Source: Paragorgia papillata (Eukaryota > Cnidaria > Anthozoa > Scleralcyonacea > Coralliidae). Taken from it: DNA of 64,000 nt. The position numbers and the translations under genes are program-made. Of the stretch, positions 1 to 12,583 are shown one piece after another. Position 1 is the stretch's first letter, and each line of letters opens with the position of its first letter. Below the pieces are notes generated by a model, which did not search any database, had not been told where the DNA came from, and worked only from the letters and a program-made list of their open reading frames with translations. The DNA lies in the NCBI GenBank assembly GCA_035771165.1, contig JAWNZC010000349.1, positions 496,001-560,000 on the forward strand, written 5' to 3'.

Positions 1-125
1 GTACTCAACGAGAACGGCATCGTCGCCCTCATAGGTTGGGGTTTCGTTGAGCTCGAAGGCGAAGCATTTCTTCTTGGTCTTTGGGTGCCTTGAGATGCCA
101 TGTTGATTCCGAGATGGCTCAGCCA
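1..125 (-). CDS. possible coding exon cut by the window edge
   Basis: On the minus strand one frame is open across the first ~125 bases and reads like protein: a basic KTKKK stretch followed by an acidic part containing YEGDDAVLVEY. The base composition is much richer in GC than the DNA that follows. No start codon or convincing splice site was found and the protein is not recognised. It may be an internal exon of a gene that continues to the left. Confidence 0.3.
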
Positions 126-1138
126 ATACACAGTGTATATCTTAAAATTTCACGGCAAAGAAAAAAAAATTCCACAAAAGCTTAGAAGCTTATATATTGT
201 ATATCCCACACAGTACTAACTTTCGGACACAACAAACACAATCCCCTGGTATTAATACTATATAGCTCGACAGTGTAATAATTAAGTTCCTATTTACTGA
301 CTTGGCCTCGTATTACGCCGCATACACACGGGTATACAAGCCATATGATTGGCTGATTAATATGCCATGGTTTCCGCCATGAAGGGAGAATATACGATTT
401 CATACCATTTTGTTGAAATCAATCATTTGTTTTCAAAGAACATGGTTTGCCTGCATTTTTTTTATCTTTCTCTATGAGAACAATGAATAAAGTGAAGAGA
501 TTCGAACGTATTATTTCATGTTGTTTCGAGGAGCGATAATATGAAATTAATAAGCGAGCACGCGAGCACACTGCCATCGACCATTAAATTTCAGAGCTTT
601 ATATCAGCGGACAATATTGATATCTCTTATATTTTTTATAGATTTTATGCAGCGACATAACTTAAATCTAAAAGAGAAAAAAAGCGACATAACAGATGGA
701 TTATTTGTTGGAAGCTTTAGTTTTACACTTTATAATCAGACCGACAAATTACTTGTTTAGTAATGTCAGTAATTTGTAATTCTTTTCCATTTGCAAATGA
801 ATTTGATAAATATTTCATTACATACAATCGCAAGATCGTAAATTACTTGAGTGACAGAGGACAGTCTAAATTAAAACCTTGATCATAAAACAATTCCTGC
901 AGTTCTTGCTCCTCTAATAAACTCAAAGTATAATGTTTTCAAATTGGTAAAGTTTTCAACATTTTATAGAGAAAAATCATGAACATTTTCTTAAACGTGC
1001 TGTTTCAGGAAATGATTCTGAAATACGGGCGGTATACTATTATTTTTAATACGTGACGATTATCGCTGAATCAGCAGTATAGTTTAATGCAATTTTTGCA
1101 AGGCAATAGGACAATTTTTTTATATAATAAACAGAACA
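126..1138. other. AT-rich interval, nothing recognised
   Basis: No open frame with protein-like content, no clear repeat and no RNA gene was seen. Confidence 0.5.
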
Positions 1139-1272
1139 ATACATGGATGCTTGGAAATATGAAATTTATTTCTCGTGTTGACCAGGATATGTCACTCGTT
1201 CGCTTCGCTCACTCGTGAGATATCCTGGTCAACACTCGAAATAAATTTCATATTTCCGCACATCCATGTATT
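1139..1272. mobile_element. foldback (MITE-like) element
   Basis: Two ~50-bp arms (1141-1190 and 1221-1270) are inverted copies of each other. They enclose a short loop with TCGTTCGCTTCGCTCACTCG. The outer tips read ACATGGATG and CATCCATGT. No target duplication could be set with confidence. Confidence 0.7.
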
Positions 1273-2589
1273 ATTCTCTATATAAACTGAGCTTTTTGGT
1301 GTATTTTACTATCATGAGTCTTTGATGAGTTCGGTTGCCAATTTGTACGTATATCTGTGCCTGATTCCATTCATTTTAATCATGTTTTAATCAAGTCTTG
1401 TTTTAACGACATAAATACCTGACGAGCTGAATCTAGATAAGAGCCGGGAACTAATAAAAGGAACTACTGAGTCTGAGATACGCTGAGCGGAATTAAGTTC
1501 GTAATCTGTCGAGAGATTGACAGTTGAGATTTACTAAAAATCTCGAAGAAGGCGCATAGATATAGGCTAAATAATTGTTTTAAAATAATATTAATTTTAT
1601 TACTATTATTAAGAGAAATAAACGTATTTAAAAAGAGGCGGCAATCGACACATTTATTTATTTAATAAATATATTATAATAATGTTTTTAAAATAAATAT
1701 AGTATTTATTGGCGATATGTTTATTACATGATATTTCTTCGCCATAACACCAAAAAAATTATTAAGAGGTTTATCTTAAAGGCAACGTAAAAAATTACTG
1801 TACATTAATAATAAATTTAGAATCGTTCATGATCAATTTCCGACAAGCGGAACGACGTATGCCGTAAAAATTGAACGACTCAAAAGAGTCTTGATGTAGT
1901 ACAAGTGTCTCGTAACTGAAAGACAAATATTGTTTTTACCGATTTCTGGAGTTTGATTCGAATGTAAAAAACGAAATATGTACTAAAACGTGTACAATCT
2001 TGACTGAGCTAGCACACCTGCCAAGCGTCTCTGATTGGTAAGTATTTTCTCCCTAGTGCCGTTGAGAATTACTTCCGCTTGGTGGCACCGGGCAAAACCA
2101 CTCAGGCAGCACTTTACAACAAATATAGTTTCATTGATGAGGTTTTGACAAGCGGTTTGTTATACGCGGGCTCCGATCTAGAATTAACCTCTTTCTAAAC
2201 CAAGATCTCAACTGCTAAAAATCTTCTAAAAGTGAACAGGGCCATTCGCAACGAAGTACGTACCACTGTCATAATTATATGAGACGCTATCGAATACTGT
2301 CAACACCATTTATTTGGCAATAAATTTGCAAGCGATCAAATCCGTTGAGTCAACATCGACTTAGTGAAGTGCAAGTACTTCATCTTATGCGGTTAAAATG
2401 GATCCACTAATAAAACAAGAAGACCTAGATGGCGAAGGCCTTGATGATGCTTTACCAACACCTACACTTACACAACCCCCAATCCTGTCAATCCTAGCCA
2501 TAACTCTATTTAGTCACTAACTACGAACTTACCACAACTTCATTAACCTTAAGATCCGGCTCATCCGTCTTCCACCTAGCAGCACCACC
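1273..2589. other. AT-rich interval, nothing recognised
   Basis: Several short poly(A/T) runs but no supported gene, RNA or transposon end. Confidence 0.45.
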
Positions 2590-2870
2590 ACCTCTCACCA
2601 ATAGTTAAGCCCGGTTAGACGGGGTTAGTACTTGGATGGGTGACCGTCTGGGTCTCTGGGAACAACCCCGTTCTCGAGCTTGTGACTCAGTGAGTAGAGT
2701 TTAGTTGGTCTCTCCTGTGCTCCAAGGGTTTTTCGCCGGGTACTTCGGTTTCCTCCCTCCGTAAAATCAACGGCCTAGGGCTTAGCTGGGATCCGTGGGC
2801 TGAACTGTGTCGTATGGCAGCCACATTATCCTTAGGAGTAATTTGATTGTAAAGATACACGTTTGATGTA
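2590..2870 (+). mobile_element. 5S-rRNA-derived SINE-like repeat
   Basis: The segment around 2625-2660 contains GTTAGTACTTGGATGGGTGA, which matches the internal promoter region of animal 5S rRNA (TTAGTACTTGGATGGGAGAC in canonical 5S). Unlike 5S it continues into an unrelated ~180-bp tail with ATCAACGGCCTAGGGC, so it is better read as a 5S-derived SINE than as a 5S gene. Related copies occur on the opposite strand at 9,628 and 23,600. Confidence 0.55.
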
Positions 2871-3346
2871 TTCTAATTAAAGACTTTTTTACCTAGTAAT
2901 TCAACCACATAAGTTGAAATACTAAGTAACGAAGTGAACAGACGTCATTGGAGATTTAATCCGTTCACTTGTCGAATGATCAAAAATTCAACAAAAGAGA
3001 AATGGCTGACTTCGCAACTCCACAGACCACTATAACAAAAAGATGGCGGCACTGTACTGTACGTTTTATCATAACCTTTGCGATGTTTTGCGTCTAGCAA
3101 AAACTATATCTCGAAGAAAGATTATAAAACAGAGCTAATAAAGTTGGTAAGAAGAAAGCTGTTATCTATTAAGATCACGTTGACATATCAAACAATGTTA
3201 CTTTTGCTCTTGTCAGAACACATTGATTTGGGCTCGCAAAGGATCATGGTAAAACGTACGGTAGATGTATATTTTGCTGTAACGCTATGGCTCTTGCCAT
3301 CAGCGCAACAGCTCTCGCCAAGGGAAGACCCTAGTAGTCGATCAAT
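2871..3346. other. interval without recognised gene
   Basis: A 102-codon open frame at 3,078-3,386 overlaps the next repeat and has no recognisable motif. It is not supported as a gene. Confidence 0.4.
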
Positions 3347-3638
3347 GCAACGAAAGTTCACCCCAGTTTTTTATGATTGCATTTGAAAGAATACTTAAAA
3401 TGACAAAGTAACATCTTTCGTAGAATTTCGTTTCGTTGCTTCATTCTTGAGATATTCAAGTTTGCTTGATATGCAAATGTCATACTTATCATTATGCAGT
3501 GTGATGTCATATGCAAATGTCGGACATTTGCATATCAGGAAACCACCAATTAATCTACAAAAGATGTTACTTTGTCATTTTAAGTGTTCTTTCAAATGCA
3601 ATCATAACTAACTGGGGTGAAATTTCGTTGCATGGGCA
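3347..3638. mobile_element. foldback element, family shared with 11.7 kb
   Basis: Arms at 3,347-3,430 and 3,555-3,638 are inverted copies. The shared core ACTTAAAATGACAAAGTAAC appears on both sides. A second, more diverged member with the same arms is at 11,708-12,188, so this is a dispersed family. Confidence 0.65.
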
Positions 3639-4214
3639 CTTTAAAACCAATTAGGATTTCAGAGAAGGGTACCTATAATGATTATAAACTGTATAAAGTC
3701 TCGTATATATAGGGGCATATATCATATAATTTATAAAGTCCAGTCAATCGTTCAAAACATATTTCAACAAGACTGAATCTGAACAACTAGATCGACTTTA
3801 AAACTAAAATTATAAGTTCGTTGCAAACGACATATCGTAAATATTAATTAACGTTACTGTCACAATTCATTATAAAGTAAATAATTTTCGCGGTGTACGC
3901 ATTCGATACATTGGAAAAGTTGTCTCGTGTGTTAAATCGAACTGTTCGAATTGAATAAATTGGTTTGCCCTACTGAAACCAGGAATTGCTGAATATGAAA
4001 AAAGCTAAATGAAAGATATAGCTGCATGAGTGTAAATACAATGTAAAACTATAAACTCGGAAAAACTGTAGCGTTGATTGTAGGAGGGAGGAAACTGACA
4101 AGGGGGGGGGGGGCAAAGACCTTGAGGCAAAGGACTTTACTCAAATGAGCCTAATAAAGGGTTGTTTATAATTACATGGAGAGGGGCAGTCCACCTAGGA
4201 GGGCTAGCCCTAGT
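3639..4214. other. AT-rich interval, nothing recognised
   Basis: No gene seen. A poly(G) run lies near 4,101. Confidence 0.4.
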
Positions 4215-4394
4215 ACCCTATCCCCCCGCATATAAGCGCATGCGCCTATAAGCAAAAATTCAAGATTTTCCGATTATTTTCGGAGTCAAAATAGTCGTTT
4301 AGGGGCGCATGCGCCTATAAAAATACGCATATAGGCGCACCACAACCCCCCTCCCCCCAAAAAAAAAATATATAAAAATAGGCCAATAATGGCA

Positions 4395-5760
4395 ATAGTG
4401 TGTCAACAGTGAAGAGTTTGAGGTGAAGGCTGGAGTACATCAGGGGTCAGTCCTGAGCCCATTATTGTTCGTGATTGTGATGGAGTCACTGACGCAAGAG
4501 GTCAGAGAGGGGCTGCCATGGCAGTGGTTGTATGCGGATGATTTGGTTTTGATGACTGAGAGCATGGAGGAACTCAGGGGCTCTGGAAGCTTTTCAAAGT
4601 TGTGGGTGTCCTGCGTCTCACAGAATGCCATAAACAGGGCCACGCCCTTCAGAGAATATAATAGATAACTAATAACTATATATACATAACATACAAGATA
4701 ATATAACATCACAAGGTTCACAACAACTTCAAGAACTTTTATTATTGAACAATATATACTGAATAATTTGTGAAGAGTTACAGATAGTTTCCAAAATGTC
4801 TAAAATATTGTGGGTGTCCTTCTTATGTAGTCCAGAAATGCGGGTGTCCGGACACCCGCTGCTTCCAGAGCCCCTGGAGGAACTGACGGTAAAGATACTG
4901 AAGTGGAAGGAGTGCATGGAGGCAAAAGGGTTGAAGGTGAATATTGGCAAAACTAAGGTGATGGTGTCTGGGAAGAATTGTGGTGTTGTTGAAAGGACAT
5001 GGAAGTGGCCATGCACTGTATGTGGGAAAGGTGTTGGGGGTAATTCAATTCCATGTACGGAGTGCAGTGGATGGCTCCACAAGAGATGCTCAGGTGTGCA
5101 TGCAGGGTTCGTTGGCTAGAGTAGAATATACTTTTGTGTGCAAGGTGTGTAAGAGAGCAGGTCGTGGAGAGGATTGTGGCATAGATGAAAACTTGGATTT
5201 GGGAAATGGGGTGCATTTAGAAAATGTTGGAAAGTTTAGTTACCTGGGGGATATGCTCAATGGGGGGTGGAGGTGCAAATTCGGCATCTGTGGCAAGGGT
5301 GCGTTGTGCATGGAAGAAGTTTAAAGAGGTGTCAGTGATCCTGAATAGGAAGGAAGTGTCATTAAAACTTAAAGGGAAAGTGTATGTGACATGTGTGAGG
5401 AGTGCAATGGTGTATGGAAGTGAGACATGCGCCATGAATGTGGAGCAGAGTGCAAGATTGGAGAGAACAGATGATACGATGGATGTGCAGTGTGGTGTAT
5501 CTTTGTGGGATAGAGTGCCGAGTGTGGCCAGAGTTGAGAGAAAGAATGGGGATTGAGTTGGTGACTGATGTTGTGAGGCGGAACCGGTTGAGATGACTGG
5601 GGCATGTATTACGGAAATATGATGGTGACTGGGTGAAAATAAGCATGTCATATGGGTGTAAGGTTGTGGAGAGGGCCATGAGAGAGTGTGGTCTAAAAAG
5701 GGAAGATGCGCAAGAGAGAGAAGTGGAGGAAACTGCTGTGGGGAGCCGCCGACTAACCCC
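4395..5760 (+). pseudogene. non-LTR retrotransposon reverse transcriptase remnant
   Basis: Translations of consecutive frames give the classic RT signature: KAGVHQGSVLSPLLF, then LYADDLVLM (the YADD catalytic box), then the KWKECMEAKGLKVNIGKTKV segment. A Cys/His finger (CxxC...CxxC...HKRC) follows, and then the C-terminal region with YGSETC and RLER. Several frameshifts and stops break the frame, and a hAT MITE splits it at 4,575-4,876. This is a dead LINE copy. The RT-plus-finger arrangement is known from invertebrate LINEs, but the clade could not be assigned from the sequence alone. Confidence 0.8.
4575..4876. mobile_element. hAT-type MITE with 8-bp target duplication
   Basis: The element starts CAGGGGCTCTGGAAGC and ends with the inverted copy GCTTCCAGAGCCCCTG. 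The flanks carry the exact 8-bp direct repeat GAGGAACT (4,567-4,574 and 4,877-4,884). CAGGG ends and 8-bp duplications are standard for hAT transposons. It interrupts the RT frame between YADD and the thumb region, so it inserted after the LINE. Confidence 0.9.
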
Positions 5761-5880
5761 TGCGTATAAGTGGGGAAAATGGCCGTAAAACGAGTGTTGT
5801 TGTTTGTAAAGGCGCATGCGCCAATATCCGGATATAAGCGCATGCGCTTTTATCCGCTTATATGCGGGGGAATCACTAAT

Positions 5881-6898
5881 AGTCCTAATAGCGTAAGAGG
5901 GTTGGATTTCACGGATTTTCACTTTGCTTTCACATATGCAGGAATACAACGAACGGATTTGACTAATAACAGACGTCACAGGATCTCGGGAAAAAGGGCT
6001 GTAGCGCTAGTTCTTTGGCGGTGACCTTGAGAAGGCGCGCAATAACAATAAATATGGAAAGTCAGATTTGCTAATTATTTTCAATTTGTAAAAACGTTGC
6101 CAGTAGCAGCTATGGAAAGACTATACTAATCTAAATAAAATCTAAATAATTAAAACACATATATAATTTATTTAATGCACGAGATTTTCTAAGTCGTTGC
6201 ATTGTTAACTCTTCCGCATGCATTTCTATATAAAATTGTGTATTAGATATAGATACTGATATAGATATAGATACACCAGCCACGGATAAGAAGCATATAA
6301 ACGTGAGATATTTAGTCTCAAACCAGCCGTCTTCTCATATACAGTGCAATTATCTATTGTTACTACGGTAACGATGACGTTGGAACTTCGGCATATTTCC
6401 TGATTGTCGTCGTTTCTCCTTGACGAGTAAAATTCAATTGTCACTTTAATACTATAGCTTTGGCACGACAAACCGTTGTCAATAAAATGAGTTTGTTATA
6501 TAAATTTAGTGGTCTAGGAAAGTTCTGTTAATCTGTTTTCATTTGGAAATTTCCCCATTTTAATCATCAAATTCTCAGGAAATTTGCACTCAAAACGTAC
6601 AAAATTCCAAGCGGGTTTCTGTCAGTGATAACAGATAACATGTATCTCGACAAGTATATATTAGCATAGGTGATATGCATTGAGAAAATTGATAAGAAAT
6701 AGCCCGCACGTTTCACTTATATAGGATGATCATTCTGATGCAAAATGCAAAACGCCAGAGTTTTAAGTTTTGAACTCACCCTCACGGAAATTCCATGCAT
6801 TTTCAATTTAAAAAATAAATTAAGATCAAGAAATGTTGGTATTTACGCCATATTAAGCATCACCAGGCCCTGCAATCACACTGCGCCAACTCAATTTA
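5881..6898. other. AT-rich interval, nothing recognised
   Basis: A short (GATATA)-like run at 6,246-6,275. No supported gene. Confidence 0.4.
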
Positions 6899-7020
6899 GC
6901 CTTTTTCAAACGTCGCTTTTCTCATGCGCCGAACCTAATGATAATGAGCTAATAAATTATTTGTTTATGCTGATTTGCATTAGATTCGGAGCATGAGAAA
7001 AGCGACGTTTGAAAGGGGCC
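6899..7020. mobile_element. foldback MITE
   Basis: Arms of ~42 bp (6,899-6,940 and 6,978-7,020) share CAAACGTCGCTTTTCTCATG and its inverse, with a short AT-rich loop. Confidence 0.65.
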
Positions 7021-9627
7021 TTACTTCATACAAAATAAGACTACATTATAGTGGTGCTTATATGAATTCGATCAAGATTGACATTATGACAAGATTGTAT
7101 AAGTACAAGCTAAGAGCATGTATTACGCAAAGTGAGACACGAGAGACGATCGCACCTTCATCCCAATAGAAATTCTTATCCAAAGACAAAACACAAATAA
7201 TTTTTAGACTCCAATAAAAAGGCAATCCCAACGCCTTCTCTAGCTTTACATAAATTTCAGAGCATTTAATTTTCATATCTGCATGCATGTGCATTCAGAA
7301 CGAAGTCCATAAGAACTCGTACGTGCATGCAGACACCTGCATGCATCAATGTATGCAACTGACAACAGCTTTTCAGAAGTGTTAAATGGGTTCACTGAAT
7401 CTTATCTCAAACTGCAAAACTTTGAAGTTAAGAAACAAACGTTATCAACACAACCATTCATGAATCTTTGCCTGCATTTACATGTCACTAATAAAACTTA
7501 CTCTGTTTGATTGTTTATTTATTTTCACGACCATTTTGTTTTTTTAGAAGTATTGCGTGGCTGTGCTTGTTTTTATCGACTTGGAAAACAAATCGTTGGG
7601 AATATTGGTGTTACATTGTACTCGCAATTCTTCAAAAATCTACTTTAATCGATCCACGCTTGTTGGAACAAAAATATTGCGTGAATTTAAGACTACAGGT
7701 TTGTTGCCCCTAGGTAATTTTTCTAGCATCTTGTGTTGCAACGAATATGTATGTACATACAAGTTTCCCGTTGTATGGAGACATAGAAACACAAGGAAGC
7801 AAATTAAGAGAACTTAATTTGGAATGAAGCAAAATATATATATTCCATATGCTGGTGTGTTTCCACGGTTTATATATAAGTGAAAGTAAAACTGCCCACT
7901 CTTAGATAAGAAAATGCTTAATATGGCTTTGTCGTTAATTCACGCATGAAGTCAAGAGTCAAAGACCAAATGTTGAAGTCGTCAGAACACGACATGCGGT
8001 CAGACCGACAGTTCATGCTACAAAGTAGTATAACTTATACTACGGAATGAGGTTTAAGCACGTATAACAACCAAGTTATAAACATATTATATTACTATTT
8101 CTCACTTGTTTACTTACTTGATCGGAAAATTGACTGATATATATAAGAAGTTTCGTTTTCTTCCAGGAAGTCTAGCACTATATCATGATAGGTAAAGCGT
8201 TTGAGTTTACGTAGATATGAAACACGGGGTTCTATTCAAGGTCAAAAGGTGAAGCACTTGTATAAAGGAAAGTAATAATATAGACGAACTGGTACCTGCA
8301 TGTCTTGACAAATACACTTCTTAGCTAGCACATGTTCGTTTTTGATTGAAAATAAGCAGCGAGGTAGCAACAAAAATAGAATTAACGAGAGATTAGTGAT
8401 AATTATACACCACGTTTATACTTTGGCTTCGTTGAGATTTCAGCCGGTTGTCGTAATGTCGTTGACTTGGAGGCATGCGTCAGAACAGTACGAAGGCGTG
8501 AGACAACAGGCCCCAAGCTTATTACGCTGCATCAGCAAAATAAAAATAATTAAAAATCTCGAGTTCTACAATTATCACCATGAAAACCTTCAAATTACAT
8601 AAACATTTTGCTATAATTGATAACTATAGATTCCCATGCAATATTATACGCACTCTGACCATTATTACTAACCAGAGGGAGGTATTTGAACGAAGTAGTA
8701 TATATTACACAAACTCACTCTTTGCAATCTTATTAAAATTATCTTTATACTAATGCGGTCAGACGCAGAGCAAAGCACATACACGGATATATATATATAT
8801 ATATATAGTAAATGAAGCAAGTGTCCAGAATCAGTACTAGAAATTCAATGAAAAATGAAAAACGATCGCTTTTTTAACAAATCTATTTTTAACAAAGTAT
8901 ATATGTTTGTATATGTACTTCTGAAATGCTTCGAGCGCCGAAAGCCCGCCACAAAGAGCGTTGGTCGAGACAGTTACAGACTTCCTATAAACCAACGCGT
9001 ACTTCGGCAGTACAACAACTTTTATATCACTAACAGCGACTTTCTATACTGAGTTTACATCAATATATATGTACAAGACAAAACAGCGGCAAGAGTTATT
9101 TACATAGCGACATTTCGCGAGGACCCGTAGCTCGGGCAAAAAATTAATATTTGCATGTGTAGTTCACAATGAGATCCTAAAACGCACTTGATCAACAGTC
9201 ATATATCATTATGTATACGCTGGAAAGGATAAAGGACTGAGGGGGCTATAATGTAGTCGTTGTATACATTTATTAAAATAATATCAAACTTAAACACTTA
9301 CACAAAACCACGTTAACACATACTCTTTCAGTCTATGCATCCACACCATATATGTGTGTGTGTTCTTCTCCTTGTCATGTGTCCACCTGTCATGTGACAA
9401 CATTACAGGGGCTAATCATCCTTACTCGCAGCCAGCGGCTGAATTGCGAAGGGCGAAGATCAACGTGGCCGTGTCGAGGCATATCAAAGGCGTTCCAGGC
9501 AGACGCCATTGATTTTATGGAGGGAGGAAAACCGGAGAACCCGACGAAAAACCCTCGAAGCACAGGAGAGATCAACTACAACACTACTCACATAAGTTCA
9601 AAGCTCGACAACGGGGAGATTCCAAAG
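7021..9627. other. long interval without recognised gene
   Basis: Only short anonymous open frames are present. A (TA)n run lies at 8,791-8,808. No motif, RNA or transposon end was recognised. Confidence 0.4.
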
Positions 9628-9720
9628 CGGTCACCCATCCAAGTACTATCCACGTCTAACCGGGCTTAACATTTTGGTGAGAGGCATCGCGCTAACAGCA
9701 CACGCCACCAGTGCTTCCCT
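9628..9720 (-). mobile_element. 5S-derived SINE-like fragment
   Basis: The minus strand carries the same 5S-like block (GGATGGGTGACCGC) as the copy at 2,590. The left neighbour contains GC-rich sequence with no gene. Confidence 0.5.
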
Positions 9721-10042
9721 TAAAAGGGTACAGCCATACACTGAAAAGGAAATCAACTATCCAGTGACTTTGAAGAAAGCATAATTTTATAATTGTATAT
9801 AGCACGGTAAATATGGCAGAATAATGCTGGCAGTAATTATATAAATTCGAAGCAACAGAACTAATTAATTTTTAGTCGATAATATATAGTCCATGGAAGC
9901 AGAACTACAGCATTTAATATAGATACAAAAGAAACGTTGCAAGAATACATGCGTGCATGTGTCATCTGTCTGACCCTATGCATGGCAGTTTGTTGATTGC
10001 ATGAACTGAAAAGATTTTTAATTTCATGACTGACAGTAATGT

Positions 10043-10196
10043 CTCAAGGTGAGGTAATACGGGCAACATCTTTTTTCAACTTACAACAAATTCATTGTTG
10101 CGTGACAATGTTTAAGGTGGGTGATAATACGTGCAACAACGCTACTCAACTTGCAACGCAACAATCAGTTGTTGCTCGTATTACGTCACCTTTACT
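10043..10196. mobile_element. small foldback repeat
   Basis: GGTGAGGTAATACGGGCAAC near 10,049 is inverted at 10,173-10,194 (TTGCTCGTATTACGTCACC). The internal part repeats the same motif once more, diverged. Confidence 0.45.
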
Positions 10197-10709
10197 CAGT
10201 AATAATAACGAAGCTAAATGTTAGCTTATTCAACTGGATCTCCACTCCCAATACGTTTTACATTACTCGATTGTCTCGTTATATACAGACTGGTTACAGT
10301 TCACTTTCAGGTGATGAAGCTCTTTAGATCAATATGTCATTCAATCACTAATTCGTTTTCGCTTTTCAACAATATAGTATGTCTCAAGTACAGTCTCAGT
10401 GACACCACAGGAAAAGAGCAGACAAATGGGCACTACAAATGTTGGAGCCACTTGCCATGCATCCTTTGCAACACCACTGCATTCTTATAGTACATCAGTC
10501 GAGTTGAGCAGCAGCACTTAGGCCCCGAGCACGGATATGTGTTCGTATGCATGTGTGGCCGCAGTGCTCTGGGGCCGTAGAAAATAGCTCGCTGTTGTAT
10601 ATGCAGGGCAACGATTGACGGTCTGAAGCCTCCACTGCAAAAAGATTGAAATATTTCAACATGCTCAGACTTGAAAGTCATTCAACGCGGATAAATAATG
10701 AATGTTAGT

Positions 10710-11162
10710 ATATAAACCAACAACTAGTGGACTATTACAAATGCTGCATTCTGATTGGCTGAGCTACTCACTGTCTATAGACCAGTTGCACGATGTTGCG
10801 CGCGCATCATTTTGGCGGGCCACATACATTAAGACATGTCCAATACTAAACGAAATTTAACTATTTTTAAACTGATAGAAATAATTCCTGATGCTAATAT
10901 CTTCAGAAATTGTCGAATTTCTTTCATTTACCACATTTGTTATGCATGTAGCCCGCCAAAATTATGCTAATGCCTGTGGCCCGCCAAAATGATGCGTGCG
11001 CATGATCGCGTGCAACTCGCGTATTGGTGATGACCACTTTTAGTAGCGGAAGAGCCAGGGTTTAAATGCCAAATAATGGCTGAAAATTCGCATTTTGCTG
11101 GGGTTTCAGTCAGTTTCTTTAAAATAACAGTTTGTCTGCATGACTAGTTGGTTTATATTAAA
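10710..11162. mobile_element. composite foldback element
   Basis: Outer ends (ATATAAACCAACAACTAGTG and the inverse near 11,137-11,160) enclose a second inverted pair. That pair contains GCATCATTTTGGCGGGCC (10,804-10,823) and its inverse (10,978-11,002). A related outer end, ACTAGTGTACTATTGCAAAT, is seen at 33,415. Confidence 0.5.
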
Positions 11163-11707
11163 ACAATTTGACAACTCACGTCCTCGTACGTTGTCTATGA
11201 ACAACAGTCATTCAACTCGGCTGCGCCTCGTCGACTACTCATAGACAACTTGGGCTGGTTGTCTAATTACTAAAAATAAAGTCTGTCTATGTAAGAGGAG
11301 AACTTTTTCTATGTCGCGTAACATTATCAAATCTTTTTATCTTTTGAAATGTTTCTCAACCCTCACATGTACTTGAAAAGTTTATTGATTGTATGAGTTA
11401 CACAATAATGCTAAAATATAGAGATTGTGAGAGATACGCCAAAAAGAAAATGTTGGTTGAACAAAAACAAATTTTGCATAATTATGATTTTTTTTATCGT
11501 TTGATATGTTTCTCAACCCCCAAATGCTTATAAAAAGTTTGTTGATTCTATAGGCTACACAATAATGCTAAAATAAGAAGATTTTGAGTGGTACACCAAA
11601 AAGTTATAGGGTTTTGAGCGCTTTTAACCGAAAATACGTGACAAAGAAAAAATTATCTTCTTAATTCTAACAAACAAAACAGGACATATACAGGTGGTTT
11701 AAAGTGC

Positions 11708-12188
11708 CTACGAAACAAAAATTAAGTTTGTCTTATTTAAAAGAACACTTAAAATGATAGAGTAACATCTTTTGAAGTTTTTGGTTTTCTGCTTCGTTTT
11801 TGAGATATTTCAGTTTGTTTGATATGTAAATTTAACTTATAAGATAACTTTACGTCACTCTTTGCGTAATGACTTGTCGCAAAAGATTATATATCTTTGT
11901 TATTGCCAAACAAAAACACTTAAAATTTACAGTCTGTTGTAGGAGAAACACTCGCAAATGGTTCCTAATTCGCTAAGTTCTTTTGTTCAATAATAACAAA
12001 GATATAGAACACTTTGCGATAACTCATTATGCAAACTGTGACGTAAAGTCATCTTAGAAGTCAAATTTACATATCAAACTGAAATATCTCAAAAATGAAG
12101 CAAGGAAACGAAAATCTACAAAATATGTTATATTGTCATTTTAAGCGTTCTTTCAAATAAGACAAACTTAATTTTCGTTTCAAATGTG
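11708..12188. mobile_element. foldback element, same family as 3.35 kb
   Basis: Arms of ~130 bp with AAGTTTGTCTTATTTAAAAG at the left and its inverse near 12,155-12,175. Inner sequence GATATGTAAATTT is also mirrored. Confidence 0.65.
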
Positions 12189-12209
12189 ATAAAAAGACAA
12201 CGTGACTAA

Positions 12210-12342
12210 GGCTACGTCCACACGTATACGTTTTCGTAGCGTTTTCATATTGTTCTCCGTCCTCAAGGGAATAGAAAACAATGGTCTACTTACCTGAAAC
12301 AATATGAAAACGCTACGAAAACGTATACGTGTGGACGTAGCC
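12210..12342. mobile_element. MITE 1 of an abutting pair (TAA flanks)
   Basis: Begins GGCTACGTCCACACGTATAC and ends with the exact inverse. About 45 bp of each arm pair perfectly. It is flanked by TAA at 12,207-12,209 and 12,343-12,345, consistent with a 3-bp PIF/Harbinger-type target duplication. Confidence 0.85.
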
Positions 12343-12345
12343 TAA

Positions 12346-12580
12346 GGGGCTGTTCATATGAGGCGGGATAGTCCGGTTACCAAGGCTGATTTTATGGCAC
12401 AAAAATCTTATTACGACTATTTGAGAAAGGCAAAATGACATAACAAAGCAAAATTAGGTTTCTTTTTCTGTATAGCACACATGTCGGGTATTATAATTCC
12501 TTTTTGTAGTCAAAGAAAGATTTTCGTGATCATAAAATCAGCCCGGTAACCGGGCCAGCCCGCCTCATATGAACAGCCCC
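12346..12580. mobile_element. MITE 2 of an abutting pair (TAA flanks)
   Basis: Begins GGGGCTGTTCATATGAGGCG and ends with its inverse. The TAA between the two MITEs and a TAA at 12,581-12,583 flank it. A diverged copy is at 25,085-25,271. Confidence 0.85.
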
Positions 12581-12583
12581 TAA

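Larger units (their letters stand above)
4215..5880. mobile_element. element bounded by GCGCATGCGC palindromes
   Basis: Left (4,222-4,345) and right (5,755-5,875) borders share inverted copies of CCCCGCATATAAGCGCATGC plus repeated GGCGCATGCGCC palindromes. The non-LTR fragment lies between them. Either the LINE piece inserted into a small DNA transposon, or both were captured together. Target duplications were not resolved. Confidence 0.45.

Noticed and set aside
2600..2720. A 5S rRNA gene
   Set aside because: Only the internal block resembles 5S. The 5' part and terminator do not, and other copies share the non-5S tail.
5217..5979. Long minus-strand frames of 205-208 codons
   Set aside because: Antisense shadows of the non-LTR reverse transcriptase remnant.
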